Below, piece by piece: positions 12,940 through 24,344 of a stretch of 64,000 nt of DNA. The stretch's first letter is position 1. Each line of letters begins with the position of its first letter. The DNA is taken from assembly GCF_014851395.1 (NCBI RefSeq), contig NW_024040152.1, forward strand, positions 22,553,144-22,617,143, in the 5' to 3' direction. The stretch comes from Micropterus salmoides (taxonomy: Eukaryota > Chordata > Actinopteri > Centrarchiformes > Centrarchidae). Under the pieces are notes generated by a model. It saw only the letters and a program-made list of their open reading frames with translations, ran no database searches and had not been told where the DNA came from. The position numbers and the translations under genes were made by a program.

Positions 12940-14502
12940 CAGTGGGGGGTTGGCTAATTGGGTTCAAGCCCCGAATGTTATGTGAAAAGCCCCAGAGCTT
13001 TTAGGTTTTTAAAATTAATTCAACTTTGTTTCATTTCCCCTCAATCTTTCTGACTGGAGCGGCAAAACGACAGAGCAATAGCTCTTTTACCATGGCGGCG
13101 GGAATGTATCTCTCTGCTAATAAACACTAAAGAAGAAGAAAGATAGAACTCTTCTTCTTTGTCGTCGTGATAGGCAGCTCTTGTCTAGGTTGTTTCACTG
13201 TGGCCCCCTCAGTGAGCGAGCTTGATAGCTGACTAACCAGCTGATGTTATGGACAAAGTTTTTTACGCGGAGAAGTAAACTCGCCGGCCGTTCACAGAGA
13301 GAAGTAGCGTCAGACAATGAACCGAGTGTTTCAGGTTTGTGAGTCCGCAGCTCTAACACTTCTAACAAAGTAATAATAGGCTAATTTAATGAAAATCACT
13401 GTCCAATCACATCACATGTCTCTCATAAATATCAATCTCATAAATATCAACCATCAGATTAGGGTTAACCCTAACCCTCTTTGACTTTTATTGCACTAAT
13501 TAGTACCAGCGAGTTATGGTGGCGTTTCGACCCCAGTCTAGTTTTACACGCCACCAGATGCCACTGTGTTTGCTTAGCTTCATAATGCTTCATCCACTCA
13601 TCACTACTCGCTAGCTAATATTTGCTGATTTGACAGTGTTTTAGGGACTATTTCACAGAAAGGGACAGCAGATGGATTAACTGCACACTGGTGATCTAGG
13701 GACTCCAGAAGAAGTTAAATGTGAACGCAAGTGAAATGGAAGAGGGACAAGAGATGAAAATGCGTTTAGAGGAATAGCAGACGGGTAAAGTGAGCACAGA
13801 TGCCAGAAGTAAATTTAAGAGAATAATATATGCATTTAATCTTTTTTGCATCTTAAGTTTCTGATCAGTAGGGGTGGGAGAACAAAAGGAGCTGAAATTC
13901 GTTAAGTAAATTAGGGATGCAAACTAGTAATTTTAAGCTTACGAGGAGATGTTGTTTTTTGGATATTAATGTGCAAATGAAATGCTTAGTAATTATCCAG
14001 AAATCACATAGAAAAAAAGTTTATTGGAAGATTTGGCAATTATTTTATAATTGCATCGCAGCCCTCTGAATCGTAATCAAATCGAATCGGGAGGTGCTTA
14101 AGAGATTCCCACCTCCAAAGAGGATCAGAAACTGTTACACCATATTCCTACCGTATCTTGGTTATGTAACTTAAAAATAGTAACATCAGATAAGTTTTGC
14201 CTCTTTTTAGTTGCCAGGAGTGAAAATGAGTGATCCTCAACATTTGTTGTGTTTTGGATTAACTACAGCTGGAAAACAACTAAATAAAAAATAGATTGTA
14301 GGCGCTACAGGACGATTATTTGCCAAAGTAACATTCATCTTTTTCCCAGATAGTGTATACATTTTTAGGCATTCTATCATCTAAAACAGCATGAAAAATA
14401 GCGCATTTAGCTGACTTAATGGGAAAAATCTCCCCAGGGGTGCATGCTCCCGGACCACCCTAGGTTTGTCCCGAATGTTTACAACGTCTGGCTCCGCACC
14501 TG
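12940..14502. mobile_element. Non-autonomous hAT-like transposon (1,563 bp) inside the LINE fragment
   Basis: The boundaries come from where the LINE sequence breaks and resumes. The 8 bases before the left end (TTTTGCTG, 12932-12939) match the 8 bases after the right end (TCTTGCTG, 14503-14510) at 7 of 8 positions, the 8-bp duplication expected of hAT transposition. The ends start CAGTGGGGGG (left) and, reverse-complemented, CAGGTGCGGAG (right), an imperfect match. Both sides carry a CGAATGTT motif a short way in. No transposase domain is visible inside. A small telomere-like palindrome lies at 13459-13478. Confidence 0.65.
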
Positions 14503-14560
14503 TCTTGCTGTGAGGCCACAGTGCTGACCACCAGACCACCGTGCTGCCCTGAAGTCATCA

Positions 14561-17500
14561 TGTGTGATCCAAATGTTAACAGATGAGTAGCCCCTCAATT
14601 GTGGTATCCCATATGATTTCTAAATTGACGATTGATCCTTAATTGAAGCACTATCACAGCCAAACCAAAGGTATCAGTGTGTAAAAATGTGGTTTAGATT
14701 TGTTTGTATCTGTCAGGTTTATGAAAAACATTCTCACAAAATTCTCCTTTTACATGTAGTAAGGAAACGTTTCAGTTATTTATGTGGGCTTTTAATCTCT
14801 TTATAGATCGATGTTTATGAAAGAAGTAATCTTAATGATTGATTTTGGGAATATTCAGCTCAGTTGTTTATGTCAGTTGGCCAGAATGAAATGCATGTAT
14901 CTCAACACAAATCTAAAATGTGAGATTTTTACTTTTAAGTTTATGGCTGTGCTTAAACAAATCTGGTGGATGACAATTAATTGCAATATGTCAAACCATC
15001 AGCATTGTCTCTTTGAACTGTGTTTTTGCTGCAGATGCTTCGGTTTATCACTCAGAAGACAATCTTACTCCATGTTGTTGGTGGGTGGGTTTCATACAAT
15101 ATTTAAGTATTCAAGATATACTGCATATGGGAGAAGTATATGTTATGGTGTGGTAGCACCCACACAGCCTGGCGCATGAATAACACTCCAATGTCTGAAT
15201 TCATTTTGTGTGTTATCACAATGCATTTTTTACTTTTCGCCATGCCATTTATCTCTACTGACTTACATTGTGCAGAAACTGTGTCATTTTATATACTGTA
15301 TATGCTTAAATTGCATGTCATAGAGAAAAAATGCCGTAAATGTGACGTAGTCTACAGAGCGACAAACCCCACCTAGGATGAGGTTGGATGGATGGGTCAA
15401 ACAAACACAGGACTTTCACCCAGATGTTAACTTATTTTAACTTACATAATGTAACTTGATGTATGTACGTAACTTATCTGATGTAACTAACTTAATAATT
15501 TTAACCCAAACAATGAACAAAGTCACCTGTCCTTTCCTGCATATTCAGAACGCTTTGACATGACATGAATGTGCTTTTTATACGCCATCCCATGATATAA
15601 TGCTGGCATGTACACTGATCGTTGTAAAGTGCGCTCTTTCAACAACACAGTGTTGCGACTGAGATAACTTGAGCGTAAAGACGCCAGTCATTGGAGAAGC
15701 TTGAACTGGAGTATAGCTTCTGAAGCTCCTCTGTTTTCTTTTGTTCTGCTGTTTACCATTACCGGTGAACATACAAGAGACCACTGGGATGAAAGCAAGA
15801 CAGAAAGGGATGTCTTCAGGCAACCACTTTCATCTCCTCCATGAATGTTAATAATTTTGACAATAAACGCTGTATGTGACGATTCAAAAAAAGCTAAGAG
15901 CCTTGAAATGACCCAAGCATTTGTTTAGCCATTTTCGACCACATAAAGACAAATAAGAGAGAGATTTCAATAGTGAAACACGTCTGAACATGGCTTTGGG
16001 ATTAGAGGTCTCATTTAAAGCACCTGTAGATACAGCAAAATGGATTACAGTGATTTTGAACATGGATCGTTGTTGGTGTCTACACTGACACAATGATTCT
16101 GAAGGAATTTACCATTTTCAGCTCATCTAATCCCAACATTTTTCAGTTTTGAACTGACACATAGCTGATTGAGTTGACAGGTGGTTGTTTGATTAATTAT
16201 ACAAAAAGATATTTCAAAGGGTTCCTTGTCTCTTCAAAATGTCCCGTCCTTTTAAATCTGCTCATCTGTACATGAAACTCTCACTACTACTGCACTGCTG
16301 CACCGCCCCAAGAGATAATGTTTGGAAAAATTAAAACGTTCCTCCTTTTTCAATAGAGACATCATGTTGAATGACTGTATAATTTCAAGTTCTGTAATCT
16401 AATCATTTACTAACTTCAGGCCAGTTGGTGCAATCACGACTTAATGTATTTATCTTTGCCAAAAAGAAAGTAAAAACAGGTTTTGTAATTTCCATGATGA
16501 TATCATGTCACAGAAAAGCATCAGAAGAGGAGAAAAAAAGTGATATTGTTGGTTGTAAGAGTTATGCCTTACTGCTTTGGTGGTACAAATTCATCATGTT
16601 TGTGACAACTAGAGGATGATGTTTTTAATTACTACAACCTTCAGTGGCATCGAAGCCTGGCCTTGAGGGACCAGGCAGTCTCTATGTGTGTGTATGTACA
16701 CTCTATGTGTATCTGCATGTGTGCATGCATGTATGTGTTAGAACGCACAGTTGCTCTACTGCAATCAGGATAAGTGCAGAAGTGTCCGTGTGTAATGTGA
16801 GACTCCAGCTTCTTAGTGAAGCAGAGTAAAGGGATATTACGATGTTTAATTAGTAGCTACAGATAGGCCTCATCTCACAAGTCTGTAATAGATACGACAA
16901 TAGTGTCCTGCTTAAACCTTGTATACCACCAAAAGTCAAAAGATATGTCCGTAACTTCGTCTTGCAAAGTATATTGTAGAATATAACTGACTTGAGGTTC
17001 AGAAAATATATTAGTTCAAATTCTGTTTATTCTGTTCTATCTATTATAAAAGGTATTTTTTAGTGAGATGAACAGAAAGTAAAGCAGAGAAAGACTATTT
17101 GCATTTCTGACTCAGTAAGGAGAATGTACCTGCCACGTTCACTATTCTTCTCTTTCTTCTTCTTTACTGGACAGCTTTCCTTTCCACACACATTAGGGCC
17201 ACACACTAATGAAACTCACCTCGCTCTCTCTTTCTCTCATACGCACACACACACACACACACACACTTGAACACACATACTTGCGCACATGCACTCGCCC
17301 CCCTTTACTAATGAACCCAACCTCAAAACACATTTGCATCTTTCTAAATTAGCTTGATTATTTCAGGGTAATTAGCATAAGCGTATGGAAATTAAATTGG
17401 CTATAGTGGCGTGGTGGCTTCAAGGTGTTTTTCCATGTATTGTGTGGATAATAGGCTACATTTCATGATTTCTTACAAGATTTTTGTTCATCTTGTGTCG

Positions 17501-17574
17501 TAAGGCTGAGGTGTCTTTAGATCCCAAACATTTAAAAGGCTTACAAATCTGATAACGAAAACTTTATTGAATAA
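14561..17574. other. Non-coding DNA, no gene recognised
   Basis: Unique AT-rich sequence. An open frame at 14811-15179 has no recognisable domain. The interval 15060-15380 resembles a dispersed fish repeat by impression only. Around 17330-17405 there is a cluster of TAAATTAGC, TAATTAGC and AAATTAAATTGG motifs that looks like homeodomain sites. Confidence 0.5.
17243..17267. repeat. (CA)n microsatellite
   Basis: Uninterrupted CA run of about 25 bases. Confidence 0.92.
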
Positions 17575-18074
17575 CCTTAACATTAATTCAGAAAATGTTT
17601 ACATGCTTTAATGTTCAAAAAACACAAATTTTCTCATATTGTCCATTGCTGCAGCGCCTCTATTCACCCTCTGTTTGAATAACTACTGGTAATTGTACCT
17701 GCCATTAACTAGTTGGCTTAGTTAGCTGAGCAGCTAGCTGACTCCGCCCAGACTGGGAGCTTGTAGCAATGGTGGTGTCTTGCTGTTTACACTTCTAGTA
17801 TAGTAACTTGGGCATTGCTGGTGTTCTAGGAAGAGTCAGATAATAACAGAAGTGCCGTTAGCAGAAGTTAGTGGGTTATTTTGCAACAAGACCAGAGGAC
17901 ATTGGAGCAAATACAGAAAACATTTTACTTTTCTTCACAACCAAAAAAGCACTTTCTGAATACCTGTGCATTTCTCAGAACATTGAGTGTAAAACTTTCA
18001 CAGTATTTATATAGCACCGAGACCTGCTTAATAATAATAGAAAACATGAAATTTCTACAATATGGGAACTTTAA
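17575..18074. mobile_element. MITE-like element ending ...ATATGGGAACTTTAA
   Basis: The right end, CAATATGGGAACTTTAA (18058-18074), has the TTAA-terminated form of a dispersed fish element and is closely similar to the end at 27677-27694. Internal blocks (GCTGCAGCGCCTCTATTCACCCTCTG at about 17650) are also of repeat type. The left terminus is uncertain. No coding potential. Confidence 0.4.
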
Positions 18075-18769
18075 ATTATCACAATAAGCTTCAAATAACA
18101 ACATTTTAAGCCAGCAAACTCGGTCAACACTTTTTGCCAATTGTCCATGACCTTATAAAAAAGAACTGACCATTGACTTACAGGAATGAAACAAATATAT
18201 AAGTTTGTTTTAGAGTCAAGAAGCAGTGCATCATCTTTTCCCATTCCTAGCCTTGATGCCCTCTGGTTCTACTCATCTACAGTAATAGGAGTCTGAAATC
18301 CCTCATACACTAATAAGCCAGCCATGGATTATTAATTGATATGTTCAAAGTGCTCTCTCTGTTTCTAACACCCCGACCACCACCACAGATAATTTGAACC
18401 CTGTGAACTTCTATTCTCTAACATTCACAAAGGCAGTGGGTGATGAAAGGGAAATAATGATAATTATACATTTCTTTAAAAAAATGTTTTTGAGTGCTCA
18501 CTAGACATGTTAAGTGACCATGCAATTAGAGGTATGTTTCTGAGATGTGTATACATGCACATGTTTTAACAGGGTAATGGAAATTTAATTAAGTTAATGT
18601 TGCCATCCCCGAGGTGGGGCATTCAGTGTCTTTCTCAAGAACACATCAACAAGAATCTGAGTTAGTGAGCTAACAATGATCATGAAAACATTTGTGCACA
18701 AAAATAAATAAAACTGGATGAATTTTCACTATGAGGGATTAAACACAAAGTACCCATGAAAACAAATCA
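18075..18769. other. Non-coding DNA
   Basis: AT-rich unique sequence. I see no gene or repeat in it. Confidence 0.55.
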
Positions 18770-19358
18770 GAATTAGAATCAGCTTTATTGCCAGGTATGT
18801 GTACACATATGAGGAATTTGACTTAGAATTGTACATTGCTCACGATATGCTGACTCATACAATAATACAATAACACAATAATAAAATAAAATCAGACACA
18901 GGCTACAGTATAGAGAACACTAATATACACACTATAAACAAAAACAATATAGACATATTGACAAATAGTGCAGTGAGCAGAGTTCAAAGGATGCAGGAGT
19001 AAAATTATTACTATCATTCTTATGTACATGTTGGATGTGATATACAGGTACACATGGACACAGTGCGATGGAGCATAGTGCAAAGAATGCTGGAATAAAT
19101 AAATAAAGTATTATGCGCAGGTGTTGTGTACATGAGGTGGGTGGGTTTGGTATACAGGATATGCAATATACAAAATGACAATATGAACAGTATGAACAGC
19201 ACTGACATAGATAATGATGAATAAATAATAAGTGGTAACCAGTAAACAGGTGGCTGATTAGAGACAAAGTTACGGGGTTATTGCACAGGAATTGTTCCTG
19301 ACACCGTGAGTCAGAATTCAGCTGTTCATCAGAGTGATGGCTTGTGGGAAGAAACTGT
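18770..19358 (-). mobile_element. LINE 3' end, proximal part (pointing left)
   Basis: On the minus strand this ends in TTGGCAATAAAGCTGATTCTAATTCTGATT-like sequence (plus-strand 18770-18800), a familiar fish LINE terminus with an AATAAA-like signal. Rightwards it contains the GATGGCTTGTGGGAAGAAACTGT block. The sequence stops at 19358, where a hAT is inserted, and resumes at 20760 with GAGACTGTTCCTAAGTCTG. No intact reverse transcriptase is present. Confidence 0.65.
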
Positions 19359-20759
19359 CAGAGATGCTCACAAGTCTTTGAGCTAGAGTCCAAGTCAAGT
19401 CTCAAGTCTCTCGCAGCAGGTGAATGTTGTATCACCTGCTGCATTCAATCCAGGTTGCTAATAAAACTGCATAGCTATAAGGAATTCTGTAACTGTAACC
19501 TGTTTTTCATTTACAGAGCACAACCATGCAGCCTAATGTACAATGCGTCTACAATTAATGACAACTTATACACTACTGTAAGTCAACAAAACCTGTTGAC
19601 TCTCAAACCCAGTGTAAAGTTAACTAAATAAAACTGTAAAGTTACATGGGCAACAATAAAGCTGTGACCTGTTTTTAACTTACAGAGCACAACCACGTAA
19701 TGTGCAATGCAATCAATGACAGCTTAAACTACTGTAAGTCAACACACCACCAGACTCTCAAACCAGTGTAACGTTATAACTAAATAAAACTGTAAGGTTA
19801 CATGATCAACAATAAACCTGTAACCTCTTTCTAGACAACGGGAATAATAAAAGAAATGGCAGCCAGCGGGACGTAAATAATTACGTTAATTGTATAATTA
19901 GTAAACAAACTCTCACTCATCTTTTCATAATGAATGACAGTCAGACTTAACCTCCGTAGCTGAACGTCGTAGCTGAAGCAAGAAGCAAGCTAACGTTAGA
20001 TGGAGTTGAAGTACGCCGACTTCACCGGGTCCGTTGATGAAAAGAGATCAGATGAGACAGTGCCTTAAGTTTTGAGACCTTTATTACCAAACCAAAAGCA
20101 ATTGCAGATATATATCTGGAGACTCCTCACACCAACACAGAGTCTACTCTGAAGCAGTAAGCAGAGGAGTCTATCTCTTCCAATGCAGCCTGACAATTTA
20201 TAGAGGTAACTGTACCCAGAGTGGTGTGTCTGTGTGTCCGTGTGATTAGTGATATGGATGTGTGTGCTTGTGATTGGGTGTGGATGATTGAATCACAATG
20301 TATAGTATGTGTTTGTGCCAACACAACTTCCTCTTATCTAAGCCTCACAAGCTAAGTATTGCACCACAAGTTACATAAGATATACAGAGAGCATCATGTA
20401 CCCTTCTCACAATGGTCAATGCTGAGCTAAACATGTTTACTCACCACAGGTTACTAACCTATTTGCGTTCAGCGCGTCTTTGTTTGGGTCTTGTTTTATG
20501 AAGTTTTAAAGCCAAAGTTTATGATGAATGGCGCAGCAGATGCCGGTATTTGTTGTCCTCTCTCACGTGCGGCCGCAAGCAGCAGATGTTACGTAGGCAG
20601 GTTATAGGTAACGGAGGGAGGGAATAACGGCAAGCTCATCAGACGTTTCCTAAAAAATAAACATTGTTCACGAGTCCTGCACCTCGAGTCTCAAGTCGAG
20701 TCTGAAGTCACTGTGTGTGCGACTTAAGTCCGAGTCTCTAACTCGAGTCCCCATCTCTG
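19359..20759. mobile_element. Non-autonomous hAT-like transposon (1,401 bp) inside the LINE tail
   Basis: It starts CAGAGATG and ends CATCTCTG, a perfect 8-base terminal inversion. It is flanked by GAAACTGT (19351-19358) and GAGACTGT (20760-20767), an 8-bp target duplication with one mismatch, as in hAT elements. Just inside both ends lie AAGTC/GAGTC-rich repeats (CAAGTCAAGTCTCAAGTCT left, CTCGAGTCTCAAGTCGAGTC right), typical subterminal repeats. No transposase is seen inside. An internal near-duplicate (ACAGAGCACAACCA-CAG/ACGTAATG) occurs at about 19514 and 19682. Confidence 0.8.
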
Positions 20760-20945
20760 GAGACTGTTCCTAAGTCTGTTGGTTTTGGCGTACAGTGCTC
20801 TGTAGCGCCTACCAGAGTGGAGAAGTTGGAACAGGTTGTGACTGGGATGAGATGGATCTGCAGTGATGTTTCCTGCCTGTTTACTGACTCTGGAAATGTA
20901 TAAGTCCTGAATGGAGGGCAGGTTGGCACAGCTCAAATAGCGTAG
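20760..20945 (-). mobile_element. LINE 3' region, distal part
   Basis: Continuation of the element at 18770-19358 after the hAT. The GTGCTCTGTAGCGCCTACCAGAG and GACTCTGGAAATGTATAAGTCCTG-ATGGAGGGCAGGTTGG blocks are the expected next segments of this common fish LINE tail. Confidence 0.6.
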
Positions 20946-21532
20946 TAGTATCTTAGGTTCATATCAGTACCTTTTGATAACTGCAGTAAAGCTGGAGGAG
21001 TTGCCTTAATGACAGCAAGTCCAAAATATAATAGATTGTTTCTCATTGCTTTCCATATTTACACAGCATTTTCTTATCTGACGCCCCTATCAGCAGGATG
21101 GGGTAATTTGTCAGTGTTTTTTGCTTTGGTTAAGATTTGATTAAGAGCAGGCATAAATACTAAAGATTGCAGACATGAGTCAATGAAAATAAGGTTGATT
21201 GTTGGTCGGAAACAGGAAACTAACAGCAGTCTCCCATGTCCAAGTACTTTGTTGACCCCTCTATCCACCCTGAACCCGTCCCTACAAGGTTTTTCTTCAG
21301 CGTCATGTTATTTCCAGCATTGTTCCTCACGGGTTACAATCACTATCCCCACAGCCTAGTTAGAGGTCCTTGTCTTGTAAACGTAAACAGTACTATTATT
21401 GGTATAGCCTGCATAAATGAAGTGGACATCACTCACATCACTGACGTCACACATTGGTTTGTGGACTACCGTTTTGAAGCCTCAAGTTTGGCAGTGTTGA
21501 TTTTTTGCAACCAGGCACCGGATGTGATGATA
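20946..21532. other. Non-coding DNA left of Tc1 copy A
   Basis: No gene was seen. The stretch 21290-21532 together with 23169-23700 may be one older repeat into which the Tc1 jumped, but I could not identify its ends. Confidence 0.4.
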
Positions 21533-21534
21533 TA

Positions 21535-21752
21535 CAGTGGGTACGGAAAGTATTCAGACCCCTTTAAATTTTTCACTCTTTGTTTCATTGCAGCCATTTT
21601 CCAAAAATCAAAAAAGTTCATTTTATTTCTCAGTAATGTACACTCAGCACTCCATCTTGACAGAAAAAAAACAGAAATGTAGAAATTTTTGCAAATTTAT
21701 TAAAAAAGAAAAACTGAAATATCACATGGTCATAAGTATTCAGACCCTTTGC
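21535..21752. repeat. Left terminal inverted repeat of Tc1 copy A
   Basis: 218-bp repeat matching 22950-23166 in inverse orientation, with two direct-repeat binding-site motifs about 186 bases apart. Confidence 0.93.
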
Positions 21753-22789
21753 TCAGTATTTAGTAGAAGCACCCTTTTGATCTAATACAGCCATGAGTTT
21801 TGGGAAAGATGCAACAAGTTTTTCACATCTGGATTTGGGTATCCTCTGCCATTCCTCCTTGCAGATCCTCTCCAGTTCTGTCAGGTTGGATGGTAAACAT
21901 TGGTGGACAGCCATTTTCAGGTCTCTCCAGAGATGCTCAATTGGGTTTAAGTCAGGGCTCTGGCTGGGCCATTCAAGAACAGCCACGGAGTTGTTGTGAA
22001 GCCACTCCTTCGTTATTTTAGCGGTGTGCTTAGGGTCATTGTCTTGTTGGAAGGTAAACCTTCGGCCCAGTCTGAGGTCCAGAGCACTCTGGAACAGGTT
22101 TTCGTCCAGGATATCCCTGTACTTGGCCACATTCATCTTTCCCTCGATTGCAACCAGTCGTCCTGTCCCTGCAGCTGAAAAACACCCCCACAGCATGATG
22201 CTGCCACCACCATGCTTCACTGTTGAGACTGTATTGGACAGGTGATGAGCAGTGCCTGGTTTTCTCCACACATACCGCTTAGAATTAAGGCCAAAAAGTT
22301 CTATCTTGGTCTCATCAGACCAGAGGATCTTATTTATCACCATCTTGGAGTCCTTCAGGTGTTTTTAGCAAACTCCATGTGGGCTTTCATGTGTCTTGCA
22401 CTGAGGAGAGGCTTCCGTCGGGCCACTCTGTCATAAAGCCCCGACTGGTGGATTGCTGCAGTGATGGTTGACTTACTACAACTTTCTCCCATCTCCGGAC
22501 TGCATCTCTGGAGCACAGCCACAGTGACCTTTGGGTTCTTCTTTACCTCTCTCACCAAGGCTCTTCTCCCCCGATAGCTCAGTTTGGCCGGACGGCCAGC
22601 TCTAGGAAGGGTTCTGGTCGTCCCAAACGTCTTCCATTTGAGGATTATGGAGGCCACTGTGCTCTTAGGAACCTTAAGTGCAGCAGAAATTTTTTTCTAA
22701 CCTTGGCCAGATCTGTGCCTTGCCACAATTCTGTCTCTGAGCTCTTCAGGCAGTTCCTTTGACCTCATGATTCTCATTTGCTCTGACAT
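21753..22789 (-). pseudogene. Tc1-family DDE transposase, two lesions
   Basis: Cut-and-paste transposase with N-terminal helix-turn-helix DNA binding, a GRPAKLS AT-hook-like linker, and a DD34E catalytic core. The core residues are visible: D in WSDETK, D in QQDNDPKHT and E in SPDLNPIEHLW. The frame starts at one of the in-phase ATGs at 22789-22787, 22777-22775 or 22768-22766 (the last starts MRSKELPEE) and would encode about 340 residues, normal for the family. Two defects are seen. One is an in-frame TAG at 22697-22699, where the family usually has TAC after the QG pair. The other is a one-base loss in a T run at 22362-22366 that shifts the frame between the linker and the catalytic domain. 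The gene fills the space between the terminal repeats. It is not functional as it stands. Confidence 0.93.
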
Positions 22790-22949
22790 GCACTGTGAGC
22801 TGTAAGGTCTTATATAGACAGGTGTGTGGCTTTCCTAATCAAGTGCAATCAGTATAATCAAACACAGCTGGACTCAAATGAAGGTGTAGAACCATCTCAA
22901 GGATGATCAGAAGAAATAGACAGCACCTGAGTTAAATATGAGTGTCACG

Positions 22950-23166
22950 GCAAAGGGTCTGAATACTTATGACCATGTGATATTTCAGTTTTTCTTTTTT
23001 AATAAATTTGCAAAAATTTCTACATTTCTGTTTTTTTCTGTCAAGATGGGGTGCTGAGTGTACATTACTGAGAAATAAAATGAACTTTTTTGATTTTTGG
23101 AAAATGGCTGCAATAAAACAAAGAGTGAAAAATTTAAAGGGGTCTGAATACTTTCCGTACCCACTG
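22950..23166. repeat. Right terminal inverted repeat of Tc1 copy A
   Basis: 217-bp inverse of the left repeat. It is one A shorter in the poly-A tract and has two transitions. Confidence 0.93.
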
Positions 23167-23168
23167 TA

Positions 23169-23707
23169 TGGATGGTACGGTGGCGCTTGTAAGCTTGGTT
23201 AGATTCATCTGCATTTCACGTTAACTGTGATTTTAACCGGGATGCTAACTTTGGCTCGCGAAAAACAGGCTTAAAACAAAATGTACTTACCAGAAAACAG
23301 CTGACTCCTAATAAGCTTTTTCAACGGTTAGATTTACACAGAGCAGCGGATACCAGTCACTCTAGCCTGATTGACAGGTTGCCATGGTAGCGACTTGTCA
23401 ATCACAAGGTAATTCTGCCCTAAAGCATACACTGCTTTATCATCTATTTTCCCCTAAATGGGACCATAATTTCCAGAACATCGTCTTGTGACTTGAAACT
23501 AATGACTGAGACCATGAACTCATTAAGAAAGTGTTTACTGAGGTAATAATAAATTTGGTGAGAAGTAGGGTAATTTTACCATTATTTCTACTGGAACCAG
23601 ACTTCCTTTTGCAAACAGAGGAGTCGCCCCCTGCTGACTGTTGGTAAGAATATCGGTCTATGTTACTTCCCCATGGCTTCAATTTTCAGACCCAGAGGTT
23701 CCAATAT
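23169..23707. other. Non-coding DNA between two transposons
   Basis: No gene. It contains a CCTGATTGACAGG-type block and a CAGAGGAGTCGCCCCCTGCTG block that read like dispersed repeat sequence. The motif AGAGGTTCC at 23694-23702 recurs at 24137-24145 on the far side of the next element. Confidence 0.4.
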
Positions 23708-24130
23708 TATGTAGCTGCAGTACCGGAGGCTGCAGTTTCAGGACCGCCGCAATCCTGGGACAGCAGTTCTAGGACCGTAGTTCTTTTGCGACAGCACCAT
23801 CTAGTGGAGTGGTGGTGGTAATGCACAGCAACACGAAGGAGGTTAACCCTGTCTGCTAGCACGTCGGCAGTGAGGCTGATGTGCGCAGCTGTAGTTTTAA
23901 CCGGTCGATATGCATATAATCAATAACTTAAGTTTAGGCACACACTTGGTGATGGTTGTGGTAAGGATAATTGGCTTTGAGGGGGCTGTCAAGAGCAACA
24001 TAGCTAGCTAGCTAGCTTGCTAGCCAGCCAGCTAGCTGGCAGTATCAAAGTAAACAAGGGTCCTAGAAATGCAGTTCCGGTCCTAGGATTGCAGTCCTGA
24101 AACTGCAGCCTCCGGTACTGCAGCTACATA
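23708..24130. mobile_element. Palindromic MITE-like element (423 bp)
   Basis: The ends match in inverse orientation over roughly 70 bases. The left begins TATGTAGCTGCAGTACCGG and the right ends with its exact inverse (24112-24130). Inside each arm the unit GCAGTT-(2 to 4)-AGGACC recurs, giving a beaded structure. A (TAGC)n/(CAGC) run lies at 24001-24040. There is no ORF. A convincing target duplication was not found, although AGAGGTTCC flanks it at unequal distance (15 and 6 bases). Confidence 0.7.
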
Positions 24131-24344
24131 CTACTCAGAGGTTCCCTCTTGATTGTAGACATTTGAACAAATGACAAGGTAAGATGGAGACTGTGGTCTC
24201 CCAGCTCAATGTTGCCCACTTTCTTCACCAAACTATCCACCCCAACCTCCTTCCTTTTTGTGATGGCAAAAAAACACCCATTCCACCTTTGCTACTTAGA
24301 GAAGAAAATGTTACCATAGCTCATTTTAAAGTGGAAATTTTAAA
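24131..24344. other. Non-coding DNA
   Basis: A short open frame (24184-24381) has no recognisable domain. Nothing else was seen. Confidence 0.4.

Larger units (their letters stand above)
12601..14560 (-). mobile_element. LINE 3'-end fragment flanked by AAGTCATCA, split by a hAT
   Basis: The segment 12644-12939 is a very common fish repeat. It carries the CCGCTTATCCTG, CCCAGCTGACAT, TGGACAGGTCGCCAGTCCAT and GAGAACCCACGCAGACAC blocks known from LINE (RTE/L2-type) tails. It continues at 14503-14550 with CTTGCTGTGAGGCCACAGTGC. The (ATCC)n run at 12611-12643 is the 3' tail seen from the plus strand, so the element points left. Direct repeats AAGTCATCA at 12601-12609 and 14552-14560 look like its target duplication. 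Without the inserted hAT (12940-14502) the fragment is about 380 bases. Confidence 0.75.
21535..23166 (-). mobile_element. Tc1-like transposon, copy A (1,632 bp)
   Basis: The element is bounded by CAGTGGGTACGG and its inverse and flanked on both sides by the TA dinucleotide (21533-21534, 23167-23168), the Tc1/mariner target duplication. The long terminal inverted repeats (about 218 bp) differ by only two substitutions and one indel. Each holds the motif AAGTATTCAGACCC twice, near the outer and inner edges (left: 21548-21561 and 21734-21747), the IR/DR arrangement of many fish Tc1 elements where transposase binds. The transposase lies on the minus strand and its stop codon directly abuts the left repeat. 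The named subfamily is not assigned. Confidence 0.95.

Noticed and set aside
13459..13478. Telomere-like TTAGGGTTAACCCTAACCCT
   Set aside because: It is only about three hexamers in a small palindrome inside a hAT-like element, too short to call an interstitial telomeric array.
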